A DNA stretch of 64,000 bases from Ephemerocybe angulata (GCA_013368325.1 JAACJK010000173.1:248001-312000), one strand, 5' to 3'. Counted from the first letter of the stretch, positions 1 through 11,794 are shown. Program-made: numbers and translations. The notes: generated by a model not told the origin, from the sequence alone.

Positions 1-75
1 CGTATATGGCCATCCTTTGGGGTTCATCCAATCTTTAAACTGTTAATTCGTCTGGGTATTTTTAACGCAATGTAA
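1..75 (+). pseudogene. Kinase-like gene, 3' end only (cut by window edge)
   Basis: The first 75 bases read in frame to a TAA stop and encode the same C-terminus as the kinase-like gene ending at 2498 (pattern RIWP, then a KLLIRLG block, then a final Met). Only the last 24 residues are in the window, so it cannot be told whether the gene is intact upstream. It shows that kinase-like copies continue to the left as a tandem group. Confidence 0.6.
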
Positions 76-540
76 ACGGCAGCCGCCGCATGGCATAATT
101 CTTAATGATTGTCGCTTCCCAGGTCTATTGGTTCGGACGGCGGCTTGGAATTTCATGGGTCAGTAGTACACTCTACATTAGCTCAGCGGCTCTCTCGTGT
201 ACAGTGTATTGATTTACCTTATTACACACCACTGCTACGAGCCCAGACCCCAGGTTATCATGACTGAGACGCCGTTCAGGATGACCATCCCGGACGTGGT
301 CGCCGAAAAATATGTTACTCCCTCCTTGCCCCTCGAAGCCTTTGTCCCAAACCCGTAGGCTCCATTCCAGGGGACATCTATTATCTCGGTAGCGTGAGTG
401 ATGTCCCAAATGCTCTTATCTCACTATCTCGATTCAGGCCTACGATGCAAACAAAACAATCGATGGTCATGAACAGTACGCTTAGTGTGGCCCTCAAAAT
501 GACTCACACAGATCTAGGCTTAGCCTTGCGCCCCATGGCA
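76..540. other. No recognisable gene
   Basis: AT-moderate sequence between two kinase-like 3' ends. Short open frames on both strands show no recognisable motif. It is probably eroded kinase-like coding sequence and spacer, because a kinase-like tail follows directly at 541. Confidence 0.4.
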
Positions 541-699
541 CCCTCCCACACCTTCCGCTCCTTGCGCCAGTCAACCGGATACTTCTCCCGGAGTTGTCGT
601 CTCTGGCCATCATACTTAATAATATGGGGACCACCCCATTTTGACCCGTTTATATTACAAGCTGTCAATTGTTCGTCTTGTTTGACGAACACGATGTAG
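541..699 (+). pseudogene. Kinase-like C-terminal remnant
   Basis: The frame ending in TAG at 697-699 contains a stretch (STGYFSRSCRLWPS) that matches the C-terminal signature of the family in this window (IGYFSRSRRVWP in the minus-strand copy at 57.3 kb). The rest of the tail has diverged and no catalytic domain precedes it. It is best read as a decayed copy of the family that is intact at 1198-2498. Confidence 0.55.
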
Positions 700-1197
700 G
701 TGGCCACTCAAGATCGCCAATCAGCATCTTGAATCCGAGTATGTACACCAGTTTGGGAAATGACTCCTCTGTGGGTTGGTAATTCGTCGCCGATGTATAT
801 TACGACTTACGGCTACCACTCTATCCTGCAATTGCCACTTCGTCTTGACGCTAACATCTTCACATGTCAATGCTAGACCTCGGCGGAGGAGCTTCCTAGA
901 TTCATAGCTCTCCGCCCTAAGTTTATTGACTCATCTGTGGTTAATCCAGCATCGTCATGGTCATATTGGTATAAAGTCTCTGCTGCGCTGGTAAAGTCGC
1001 AGACAGGACACTGAGACAGATGTAGATCCGAGTTGCCAGGTCGGTGTCTCCTCCCAAGTTCCAACGTTGAAGTCGCCATCAATACTGCCATTGATAGATG
1101 GCCATTTTTGGGTCGTGTTGAACAGAGTGCATCACAACCAACTTTTTTTGGCCTTGCCCTTCACCCCCATCCCCCCCATTAGCTGAACTGACACTAG
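700..1197. other. Spacer upstream of kinase-like gene
   Basis: No protein signature seen. The last 60 bases include a C-rich tract (about 1165-1178) shortly before the start codon of the kinase-like gene and probably form its 5' leader. No TATA box was recognised. Confidence 0.35.
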
Positions 1198-2498
1198 ATG
1201 CGGCTCTCGAATGTTAAGGAGGAGAATAAGACCAAGACTGTATCAGATGCGCTGATCTGGCCAGCTGAAGAGCTGTGGGTGGAGTATTATTACTTCCTGG
1301 AAGAGTGTGGCTATACCCTACGCCGTCGGTACCATCCTGATTTGATACCATCATGGAGGGATAAGGGGCCAAAGCCACCCTACCCTCGGCCAGAAGATGC
1401 GATACTTGGGGTGAGTTAAAACAAAAAATACGGTGCTCGCTATTAAAACATCTTGCTTGCTAGCTTCCACGTGTCGTTGATGCAACATGTGAGGACGGCA
1501 GGAAAGTAATGCTGAAGCATATCAGCTTGGCTTCACAAGAGTTGCCAATATCAAATTACGTTTCCACAGAACCCAGGACAGATGATCCAAGAAATCGGTG
1601 CATTCCAATCCTGGACGTGATCATGATACCAGCATGTGATACGCATGCGATTCTGGTCATGCCACTTCTGTACGAGCACAGCGCACTTCCCTTCCGCCAC
1701 GTTGGTGAGCTGTTGGAGATGACTCTGCAGCTTGCAGAGGTACGTAGTCCCTTTTCATACTACATCCTAACTCATTCTACGACAAACAGTGTCTGGAGTT
1801 TTTGCACGATCACAACATAGCACATAGGTGTGTGGTTTGCATTGACGAATATCAGTGATCACTCATCCCGACTTAAGAGACTTCTGCTATTACAACGTTA
1901 TGATCGACGCCTGGAAATTAATACCTGGCGGCTTCCACCCGCTTGATCCAAACTGCATGCCGGAGGGCAAGCATCACGAGTCTCCTGGTGGATTCAAATG
2001 GCGTAGTCAATGGTCAGTGCGACCGAACACCTACTATGTGATCGACTTCGGTTTCTCCGAAAAATTCGACAAAACGATGGGGATCCGGGTTACTGGAATA
2101 TGTGGCCAAGACATATCTGTGCCGGAGATGTCTCTGACCGTTCCGTATGACCCCTTCCCAGTAGATGCCTATCACTTGGGGAACATGCTACTGAAGTACT
2201 ACAACGTGAGCTGAAAACATGCCTCCTTTGATCCGTGCGTCTATCGCTCACGTTGCACTTTATTTACCTCAAGGATTATACACCCAATAATGGTCTTAGT
2301 AGGCTAAAGGACATAGCCCAGAAGATGACACAAGTAGACCCGAAGGCGCGACCCACGGCCCGGGAAGTAGCTGAGGATGTCCGAAAGGCCTCAAAGGCGA
2401 TCGGTTTCATATCCCGCAGTAGCCGCATATGGCCAACCGCCGATTCGAGTGGCCTATTCAAGCTTCTAATTCGACTTGGGGTGATGAACCCGATGTAG
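1198..2498 (+). CDS. Protein-kinase-like protein (basidiomycete-expanded family), intact copy
   Basis: Five exons join in phase: 1198-1410, 1464-1739, 1790-1827, 1878-2205, 2274-2498, giving 359 aa. Visible kinase landmarks are a beta-3-type lysine (GRKVMLKHI), a catalytic loop HRDFCYYN split by intron 3, a DFG motif (YYVIDFGFSEKF), a GQD..VPE segment in place of APE, and the FPVDAYHLGN block. The HRD loop has Cys where active kinases usually have Lys, and no glycine-rich loop is seen, so catalysis is doubtful. From known families, this HRD/YYxIDFG/PFPxDxYxLGN architecture is typical of a large Agaricomycete kinase-like family of unknown substrate. A partner-like gene starts 188 bp downstream. 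Copies lie at 16.0 and 57.3 kb. Confidence 0.85.
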
Positions 2499-2685
2499 GA
2501 CTTTGGCCACTCGATATCTCCAGATGTATCTCAGATATGTATCTCAATAGTCGGATCTTCAAAATTTACTCGGTGACTCGTTTCTGCAGCATTGTCTGTT
2601 TTTTGTGAATAAAAGCCTTCCGCCCAGCTGCAGTCAATTGGAACCCCACAGACAGCCTTAACAGCGACCCCGCCACTACTTCGAC

Positions 2686-4153
2686 ATGGCCCCTCCTGGA
2701 TACTTCTCGGACGTCCAACTCTCGATCCAAAGAGTTACGTCTGCCTTAAAGAACCCCACCAGCGACGTCTGGAATAGCACCTCCAACAAGTCCGTCAGCA
2801 TTACGGACATCTTTATATGGGTCGACATGACCTTGCCTGAGATAGAGGAGAGGATCAACGGGATGAGCGATGAAAAGAAGAGACTTACTTTTGCTCGCGA
2901 TCTCGCCTTGGTGCAGAGTTCGTACGAACGACTGACCATCCTCCGCGACACGAGCAAAAGGGAAGGAGACAATTGATTTATGACTTTCTTCACTGCACGG
3001 TCTGCGAAGGTCGCCTTTGCTAGGGGGTTTCAAAATTTCATAAAATCGATTGGGGGTCTCAACGTGGTGAGCCTGATGGTACTCAGCTTGCAGTTAGAAT
3101 TGACAGACCTATCCTAAAAGTGTTCCAGTCATGATCAACGTCAGGCCCAGGAAGCGGCCAAGGAACTGCGCCAATTGGTGGACATTGTTCGTACCTCTAT
3201 GGAATCGGAGCTTACTTATGTCAGTCCCTCTCAATCATCTTCCCGCTATGAGCTCTCATCAATGACTTCTTGGGACTCTATCGGACATTACCATTGTGCC
3301 AATGTCTAGGATGTCACCCTAGATTCCTTACGTGGAAGGACAGCGACGAGTCAGGATCACATTCCTACTACACAGGCTCAGAGACGGTTGACAAATCTTT
3401 GAGTCGAGAGGGCCAACCTACCACTCGAGCGCCCCAAATGTAGGCTTCGGGTTTAACGTCTGAAAGCTTTCCTTAGCTCACTCTATATCTTGTCTATATC
3501 ACCAACGTACAGGCAGGGGATGCAAGGTGTACAGCATGGTCCTACTATGGGCGGCCGTATGGGGCCGTATGGGACGCCGACACACCTGTATGTGCAGAGC
3601 CATTTCATTCGTCTCTCCCGTTTGACCTACTTCCACAGAATCTACTCCGGGGGTCAGCGTCACGGATCCCACCTCACCGTTCCCGGTGTATCGCAGCCCC
3701 AGCCCCAGATGGGCCAGCTCCAACCCGGCTCCCAGACGCTCTCTGCCATGCCGTCCATCCCTGGCCTCTCGCCTCCCTTGGGTATCAGTCCCACGCCGAG
3801 TATGGCAACTCTAAGGCAGAGGTGAGTGTCTGGAATGCCCGACAGTGAACCTGACTTACGACATATGTCGATGATGCACTTTGTATCATTATAGCGATGT
3901 CACTGGAGCGAGCTACCATGCAGGTGCTTCGATGGTGCACTTTCCTGAGTACCAGCATGACGACACGGAATATACTGTCGAAGGCCGGAACACCGAAAGC
4001 TCCAGTAGGCCAAACGACAGGAGTGAGAAGAAGGATAAGAAGGATAAGGGTAAGAGCATAACGGGCAGTCCATTTAAAGCCCTGCGCGCTGCTCCACATC
4101 ACGACTCAAATTATATGACATATGCCTCTCTTTCATACTCCCCGCATTGCTAG
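2686..4153 (+). pseudogene. Decaying partner gene of the kinase-like gene (helical plus Pro/Gln-rich)
   Basis: A frame starting at 2686 reads about 96 residues to TGA at 2974, then continues open in the same frame to a splice-like site near 3064. A helical segment rich in Gln, Glu and Arg follows at about 3130-3215, but it can only be joined with a 1-nt shift. Further downstream are a Met/Gln/Pro/Gly-rich stretch (about 3500-3822) and a Ser/Lys-rich tail (about 3895-4153). The order and exon 1 end resemble the minus-strand gene at 54.8-57.15 kb, which also sits just downstream of a kinase-like gene. Direct residue similarity is weak, so homology is inferred from layout. With a nonsense codon and an apparent frameshift it is probably inactive. 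Function unknown. Confidence 0.45.
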
Positions 4154-4542
4154 TGTTCTGTTCTCCTTGCCTTCCATGTTCTACTGTAATCACGTCACTG
4201 ACGCTACCTTCCAACACCATACTTTTGACGACATCCCCACTCCTGTCTATCAAGCGCCCGGCGCCACCCTCTTCTTCTTGCTTTCAAGTGTTCTTTCTAT
4301 CCGGAAACTCTCCAAATGTACTTTTATATGTATCATATCGTCGAATCTCAACTTCCCATCTCCCTCGTATTATGTTTGCATACCCCTGGGTCCCGAATTC
4401 CTTAGATCTCGAATCTCTTGCGCCCGTAATCTACGTTCGCACATTGCATCCTTTCTACATGCCCTGAACTTCCTCAAACAATGCTGCCTAAGTCAACCGT
4501 TGCCATAGCGCCTAACGGGCGTCTAAGCATCCCAAACCCCCA
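4154..4542. other. Convergent intergenic region
   Basis: Pyrimidine-rich spacer between the partner gene (plus strand) and the alpha/beta hydrolase (minus strand). Two long plus-strand open frames here have no recognisable domain and look like by-products of low-complexity C/T sequence. Confidence 0.4.
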
Positions 4543-7500
4543 TCACCCAACCCTCCTCTTAAACACCCTCCTCGCAAACTCCCCAACAACCCCAACAAAC
4601 ACCACTTGCCTCTCCCAAAACAATGCATGACTCCCACCCCTCACACTATGCACTTCCAACCCCTTAAACCCCTCCAAAGCCCTAACGACCTCCTCCCCCA
4701 CAACATACTGATCCTCATCCCCATTAACGACCAGCACCGGCAAGCCACCCTGACCGGCTTTGAATAAATTCGCAGTATCCTGCACCCTCCCCAGGCCAGA
4801 GATAAGAGTTGCTTTCGCCGGCTCCAGGAGGGCGGAGCTGCCGAGCCAGCTCCACAGGACTTCCGCGGGGACCTTCTCGGGGTGGGAGAAGAGGTTGGTG
4901 GTCATGTCGATGCAGGTGGAGAGTGCGAGGGAGGAGTTGGTGAGGTCTGTTAGGCCGGGGATGACGGTGTTTTGGACGTAGCTTGTGAGGACTTTTGGAG
5001 AGGCGGCGAGGTAGGGGACTGCCATTGTGTATACTACGCCAGCTAATGCGTCTACGCCGTAATGCTCTAACACGTCAGATGCGAAGGATCCTGTGTCATG
5101 GAAATGCATTAGTGAGGTTAATGAGCGAGCCACGGACTTGGGATTTGGCCTGTGCGTACCTCCCAAGCTCCTGGAAATGGGTGAGCTGAAGCTTCAAGAG
5201 AAAGTAAGGAGAGAAGAAAACACACCATCCAATGTATAGAGGCTTCTCAACACCAAACGCCCTCGTAACAGCAACAAAATCGTCCGCCAAAAGCTTCGTG
5301 CTATACTCCTCCGGCATCCCCGGCTTCCCACTCCGTCCATGCCCCCGCAAATCATACGCAACCTGCTCCAAAAGTCAGCTTAAGCTGGCAAAAAGGTACA
5401 TAGGAGTTGTTAGAAGGCAATGCTCATGTTACCTTCATCATCATTTGATACATAGCTTTTCGACGCTTCTTTCATTTCATCATTCTATCTGTCATTCTTT
5501 CATCATTCTATTCTATCAATCATTCCATCTATCATTCTATTGATGGTTGTCACTTTATTGTTCTATAGATAGATCGATCATTGTTCTCTGACTCTATTGT
5601 TCCGTAAATAGATCGATCATTGTTCTCATACAGTATATAGTCCACACTGTGAGCGGTTGAGTCCCCATCGAACTCTTCCCACTCACAGGTGCGTATCATG
5701 TATATCGTATAGTTATTACAAGCCTAATCGAACTCTTCCCACTCACAGACGTGGTCAGAACTTATCCAAACTTAACAGTTTGATAAGTTATGAGCCCCGG
5801 GCTCCTCTGATAAGCAACACTTGTTTTGTAATCAGACACCGCGTGTTATCGCTACCATCGCCCGTTACGATCACCATCCGACCTCACCCTCGCTCCCCTC
5901 GCTATCTCGGAGTTATACTCCTCTTAGCATCATTCCACTATTCTTGTGGTGATTTTCGCCCAAGAGTGCTCCCCTCCATTACTCCCCTACTCGCTCTTCC
6001 ACAAGTCCTCTCGCTATGGCAACAGACAACACGTCCAGCTCTGAAAGCGTGGTCATGCTGATCGATGCTACCTTCCAGCAATGGAAGAACAACGTCGTCA
6101 ACAAGTCGTTCAGCTTCTGCGCCCACGACATCCTCACTAGGGCAGAGGAATTCCCTCTTTCCGGCTCTGCATCGGAGAAGGCGTTCTTCAACCAAGCGCG
6201 ATCCAAAACCATCGGCTACATTCGCAGCACCCTCGACCATGCTCAGATTGAGAATCTCCTCGCAGGGATTCCCATGAACGACCTCCCCGCTATCTGGGAA
6301 GCTCTCCTGGAAACCTATGAGTCCAAGACCTCTGGATCTCGTGCTACCATCCTCCAGGAGCTTGTCAGCCTCCGCAAGGGAGATGCCAGCCACGAGGAAG
6401 AAGGCTATGCTGACTTTGGATCTCGCGCTCTCGCCCTTGGAGCTCGCCTCGCAAACCTGCTCCCCTCTCCACCTGTCTATACCGCATCATCCTACGCCCG
6501 AGCCACGAACACCTACACGGCTTCAACGTACACCGACGGATACAGCGCAGCCAAGCTCACCGAGGACCTGGCACTCAGCATGATTGCCATCAGTCTCATT
6601 GGCAAGGACGACGAGATGCTTCGGCACACTCTCAACCACCTCGACGAGAGCACCATGAACGCCTCGGAGATCCTCAAACATCTCCGAAAGTCCGATGTTC
6701 TCAAGCAGAACACTGCCAATGCCGAGGCATCTGCCCTTCGCGCCTCTGGAAGCACCAGCGAGATGCTGAAGTACAAGTGCAAGATCCACGGTGCGCAGAA
6801 CTCCCATGGGTCTGAGGACTGCTACCAGCTCAAGAAGAGGGCAAACAAGAAGGCGCTGAAGGCTCAGGAAGCCAACGCTGCCTCTTCCTCCTCCACCTCT
6901 GCTCCCGACAACGACCAGAAGGCCATGCTCGCTCAAGTTGCCCACATCGCAAGTCCCCTCGTCCGCCGCTCTACCCGTACGCCCACTGACACTTCCTGGA
7001 ACCCAGACTCAGGTGCAACCTCACATATGACGCCGCACCGCGACTTGATCCGGAACATGGTTCCGGTGAAGGTCCCCATCTCACTCGCCAACGACGAGGT
7101 GGTCTGGGCTACAGGGCAGGGACAAGTGTGGTATACGCCGGTCATACACGGAAAGACCGGAGAGACTTTGATATTTGATGATGTACTATATGTTCCTACA
7201 CTACGCAACAATCTCTTCTCTATCCTCTATGTTGTTAAGAAGAAGAAAATGCGAGTTGTCATTGAAGGCGACTCCCTCGAATTCTTTAAAAATGGCAAGC
7301 TTCTAGTCACAGCTACCATTCGCGGATGCACAGGATCCTTAGATGGGTCCACGCTCACGCGCGACGACACGATGGCCGCATTTGCGACTAGAGTTGAGAA
7401 GGAACTACTGCACCAGCGATTAGGGCACATCGGCAAGGACAGACTGGATACTCTACTTCGTCATGACCTCGCCACTGGCGTCTTGGTACACGAGGAATCA

Positions 7501-10500
7501 TCGCTCCAGGATATCTGTGAGCACTGCATAGCTGGGAAGCAACATCGGGATCCATTCCCTCATCTATCGGAGCATCGCTCCACCGAGCTCCTAGGACATA
7601 TCCACTCGGATGTCCATGGACCTCTCAGCACCCAGACACCTGTCGGGTACCAGTACTGGATCGTCTTCATTGATGACCACTCACGATTCAAGAAGGTTTA
7701 CCTATTGAAGCGCAAGAGCGACGCCTTCCAGGCCTTCAAAGACTTCGTTGCTGAAGTAGAACGAAAGCACGGAGTCAAGGTCAAGGAGCTCCGCGACGAC
7801 AAAGGAGGAGAATACATTGGCAAGAACTTCGAATCTTGGTGCACAGAACGTGGGATCACACGCCAGCACACCGTCAAGGCTACGCCTCAGCAAAATGGTG
7901 TTAGCGAACGTCTGAACCGCACCCTGGCTGAAGGCGTAATCGCCATGCTCAACCAGGCATCTCTCCCTATGATGTTCTGGGGCGCTGCTGTCCTCTACTA
8001 CACCGAGATCCTCAACGCCACCCCCTCCTCTGCGCTTTCAAACACGACCTCCTATGAAGTTTGGCACAAATCCAAGCCTGATATCTCCATGTTCCGAGTC
8101 TTTGGCTGCCGTGCATTCGTAAACATTACATGAAAAGACCGCACCAACCTCCAACCACATGCAGAACTCTGTATCTTTATTGGTTTCGAACCAGGATACA
8201 AGGGCTGGAGGTGCTACAACCCAAGCATGAAGAAAGTCGTCGTATCACGCGACATCATCTTCGACGAGAAATCCTTCCTAGGACTATCGACCAAAGCCAA
8301 TCCACAGGTTCAGGTACCTGTCGGCATTCGGGACATATGGCCAGACGCTGCTAATGATCCTACGCCACTACCTGCTAAGCCACCTGTCGTTCTCCCATCT
8401 CCTCCACCTCCTCCTAATCATCGCAATGACGATTCCGATGAGAGTGATAGTGATGACGATGGAGAGAACCCAGCGGTGCGCACTCCCAAACGACCTGCAC
8501 AAGGCTCCGCGCCTAAAGCAGACACACGTCGACCAGAGTATCATCCCTCTACTCCTCCTAGTCCAACACGCCAAACCCAAACCAAACCTGCCATACCCGA
8601 ATCTCCCTTCACGCCTCCGTCCCCTGAAATTGGTCCTATCCCTGCTCCTGCTTTCCCCGATCCTCCTCCTCAGCCCTCCTTCATTCCACGTCCTGTCGGT
8701 GCACCTCCCTTGGTGTTGCAGAGCACACGTCCTGTTCGTGCCTCCACCAGAGCATTGACAGACTTCCAGCTGCTCCATGGGATGCAACGACGAGGCACTC
8801 AACCACACGCTCGACGTCAAGGGGGTGATGTGGTGGCAGATCGAGGGGGTGACAACAGAAACAATCCGCCACCTATTCAGGAGGAAAACTTGGCCAAGAT
8901 ACCACCACTCGTTGCCGAGGATTTTCAGGCAGGAGATGATGATGTTGATATGGAACAAGCCCTACGAGCTACTCCCATCTTCGATTCAATTCGGACCATG
9001 TATGACCTCCCACTCGATGTCTTTTGTAACGACGTGGGCACATCTATGGCCTACTACATGGCATATGATAGGTTGCAGGTGGCGGTGCAGACAGCATTTG
9101 GAGCAGCCACACGACCTCATGACTCACCACAGACACCCGAACAAGCCTTCAATGGCCCGGATGGCGAATTCTGGCTCGCAGCTGCCCAAGCAGAGATTGA
9201 CGCTCTCATTGCGAATGGCACCTGGGACTTGGTCGAGCTTCCGGAAGGGAGAAAGGTAGTCGGATCGCGCTGGGTCTTCCTCGTCAAACGCAAGGAAGAT
9301 GGCACCATCGATCGGTACAAGGCACGACTTGTGGCAAAGGGGTACTCGCAGATCCCTGGACAGGACTACGATCAAACCTGGGCACCAACAGCTCGCCTTA
9401 CCTCCCTTCGCACAGCCCTCGCCAAGGCTGCCATGAACGGTGACTTCATCGAGTCTATCGACATCGACAACGCCTATCTCAATGGCAAGATCGAAGACGA
9501 CTACGAGGTCTACATGAAGCAGGCCCCTGGTTTTGAGGTTAAGGGCCCAGATGGAAAGGTGTGGGTATGTCACCTGAATAAAGGCCTCTATGGTCTAAAG
9601 CAGAGCGGCAGACTTTGGTACCAGGTACTGGCAAAGGAGTTGGAAGCTCTAGGGTTCGTCCAAATCAAGTCGGATCCGAGCATCTACACTTGGGAGAAGG
9701 ACGACATTCGGATCACTCTTCCTGTCTTCGTCGACGACATCACTATCATGTCACCAAGCCAGGAGCAGATCAAGTGGCTGAAGGACTCACTCCGTAAGGT
9801 CTTCAAACTGAAGGACCTTGGCCCAACCACCTATCTCCTCGGCATCAAGGTCGAATATGACCAACCCAATCGCATCCTTCGCCTATCCCAGACCCAGTAC
9901 ATCCTCGACATGCTCAAACGCTTCAACATGGAAGACTGCTACCCGGTATCCACCCCAATGGATCCAGGAAGTGGCTCTCGACTCACAAAGTATGTTCCTG
10001 CTCCGGGCGACACTGAAACCATGAAGGGTGTCCCATACATGAACGCGGTTGGCGCCCTAATGTACCTTGCTGTTGCAACCCGACCAGATATCGCATATGC
10101 CGTCGCCAAGCTCGCTCAGTACAACTCCAATCCTGGACCCATCCACTGGAAAGCGGTTAAGCACGTCTTCCGCTATCTAAAGGGCACCATGGATCTCAAG
10201 CTGACTTATCGCAATGATGGAGGCGAGATGTCCTCAGAGCTCTTCCAAGCCTACAGCGATGCTGACCATGCTGGGTGCCTTGACACTTGGCGCTCAACCT
10301 CTGGCTTCGTCATTAAGATAGGCTCTGGAGCAGTTAGCTGGTCCGCGAAGAAGCAGATGATTGTTGCTGACTCATCTACTGAGGCAGAATATGTCGCTGC
10401 TTCGAGTGCAGGCAGAGATATCATCTGGATGAGGACACTGTTGGGCGAACTCGGCTACAACGTACAAGGACCCTCACCTCTCATGGTCGACAACCAGTCA

Positions 10501-11360
10501 GCTCTTAGAGTGCTCAAGAACCCAGAGAACCATGGACGCATGAAGCACATCGACATCAAGATGCACTGGATCCGAGACGCTATCAAGCGAGGCGACATTA
10601 CTGTTCATTTTCTCCCTACTGGCGACATGATCGCCGACTTCTTCACCAAACCACTCCCCAAAGTCGCTATTCAGAAGCATCGACTTGCGCTTGGACTCGA
10701 ATAGGATTCAGAGACATCGCATTAAGGGGGTGTGTTAGAAGGCAATGCTCATGTTACCTTCATCATCATTTGATACATAGCTTTTCGACGCTTCTTTCAT
10801 TTCATCATTCTATCTGTCATTCTTTCATCATTCTATTCTATCAATCATTCCATCTATCATTCTATTGATGGTTGTCACTTTATTGTTCTATAGATAGATC
10901 GATCATTGTTCTCTGACTCTATTGTTCCGTAAATAGATCGATCATTGTTCTCATACAGTATATAGTCCACACTGTGAGCGGTTGAGTCCCCATCGAACTC
11001 TTCCCACTCACAGGTGCGTATCATGTATATCGTATAGTTATTACAAGCCTAATCGAACTCTTCCCACTCACAGACGTGGTCAGAACTTATCCAAACTTAA
11101 CAGTTTGATAGGAGTCTGACGCACAAGATAGAAGTAGCGAAGGAGGTTCGTGTCCCGGAAAATATTAGCCCAAACGAGAGCGCTAACCGCGAACCCGTGC
11201 ACAAAGACGAGCGCAGGTAGCCGGTGATGTGCGGCTATGGGGCTAAGAGCCAAACACACCTCTAACCAAAACAACAAACACAACACACAACACACACACA
11301 ACCACACTAAGGTAGCTGAGGGGCAACTCACTCCAGATAGAGCGGGCAAAGTAATGTATT
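4543..11360 (-). CDS. Alpha/beta hydrolase, split by a retrotransposon in an intron
   Basis: Minus-strand exons that join in phase: about 11332-11360 (5' boundary unsure), 11125-11261, 5226-5362, an 11-nt microexon 5160-5170, and 4543-5090. The start codon was not found. The product has the fold's landmarks: an oxyanion-hole HGF near the N-terminus, DLRGHGRSGKP, the nucleophile elbow GWSLG (Ser formed across the microexon), the acid in NGDEDQ, and the catalytic His in GGSHALFWE. The catalytic triad therefore looks complete. The substrate cannot be predicted; peroxidase-like or epoxide-hydrolase-like relatives are possible. The intron between 11125 and 5362, about 54 nt before insertion, now holds a 5.7-kb copia element in the opposite orientation. 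Whether the enlarged intron is still spliced is unknown. Confidence 0.7.
5408..5785 (+). repeat. 5' LTR of the copia element
   Basis: 378 bp, begins TGTTAGAAGG and ends CAGTTTGATA. Matches the 3' LTR at 10733-11110 without a difference seen by eye. It contains several CATTCTAT-type microrepeats and a duplicated CGAACTCTTCCCACTCACAG motif about 60 bp apart. The terminal dinucleotides are TG...TA, not the usual TG...CA. Confidence 0.93.
5786..5803 (+). other. Primer-binding site, half-tRNA type
   Basis: Immediately after the 5' LTR the sequence AGTTATGAGCCCC is complementary to the anticodon stem-loop of an initiator-Met tRNA (GGGCUCAUAAC), not to a tRNA 3' end. Priming from the internal part of initiator tRNA is known from Drosophila copia and some fungal Ty1/copia elements; its use here is inferred from complementarity. 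Confidence 0.65.
6016..10704 (+). pseudogene. gag-pol: Copia gag-pol polyprotein with one in-frame stop
   Basis: One frame of 1,563 codons from ATG 6016 to TAG 10704, interrupted only by TGA at 8131-8133 (after residue 705). Gag is UBN2-like and ends in a knuckle-like CKIHG...SHGSEDC (about residues 255-269). Protease has DSGA near residue 330. Integrase shows the HHCC-type region (HQRLGH...CEHC) then the D, D, E triad in SDVHGP, RDDKGGEY and NGVSERLN. Reverse transcriptase follows a Pro-rich linker, with FVDD in place of YVDD. RNase H has SDADHAG, SSTEAEY and the terminal DFFTKPL. All domains are present and the frame is otherwise open. The stop falls just after the integrase core, so a full polyprotein needs readthrough, or the copy depends on other elements. 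Confidence 0.92.
10721..10732 (+). other. Polypurine tract
   Basis: TAAGGGGGTG directly precedes the 3' LTR, the expected place for plus-strand DNA priming during reverse transcription. Confidence 0.7.
10733..11110 (+). repeat. 3' LTR of the copia element
   Basis: 378 bp, same sequence as the 5' LTR. It is followed by the target duplication GGAGT at 11111-11115 and then by the remaining bases of the hydrolase intron, whose minus-strand donor GTGCGT lies at 11119-11124. Confidence 0.93.
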
Positions 11361-11786
11361 GGACTAGAGGACTAGGTCGACTCTAAGGTACTCGCAACTA
11401 GCAAGTTTGAAGGGGAGTTCTAGACTCGACCGCGCTTCGGGGTGATATAGGTTCTCGATGAGAGGGTGGGGTCTCGGGAGGACGAGGTCGCTACCACGAG
11501 AGGGCTTTCACTAGGCTCGAGAGCTTCGCAAAAGGAACAGAAAACTTAAAGACAATTGGCACAACGACCAGACAGACAGACAGACAGACAGATAGCGCGA
11601 CGGCTAGACTTGGACTTTGACTTAGAGACTTGAAAGATAAAAACTGGGGGGTAACTGATTTTCTCTAAACTACTCGCGAGACTTAAGTACATGCCGAATA
11701 TTTACAAACAAGCTCGAAGACAAACAGATGAAAAACACATGCGATCACGATACATTCCAAAACAGCCCAAGTGAAACATAGAGATA
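11361..11786. other. Repeat-rich spacer
   Basis: No coding motif. Contains a short (CAGA)n microsatellite (about 11568-11592). The 5' end of the alpha/beta hydrolase gene must lie in or beyond this stretch, but no start codon in a convincing context was found. Confidence 0.4.
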
Positions 11787-11794
11787 GGAGGGAA

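Larger units (their letters stand above)
5408..11110 (+). mobile_element. Ty1/copia LTR retrotransposon, recent insertion
   Basis: Complete 5,703-bp element: two 378-bp LTRs that read identically by eye (5408-5785 and 10733-11110), a primer-binding site just inside the 5' LTR, one gag-pol frame (6016-10704), a purine tract before the 3' LTR, and a 5-bp target duplication GGAGT (5403-5407 and 11111-11115). Polyprotein order is gag, protease, integrase, reverse transcriptase, RNase H, which defines the copia superfamily. Identical LTRs imply insertion too recent for substitutions to accumulate. It lies inside an intron of the minus-strand alpha/beta hydrolase. Confidence 0.95.
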
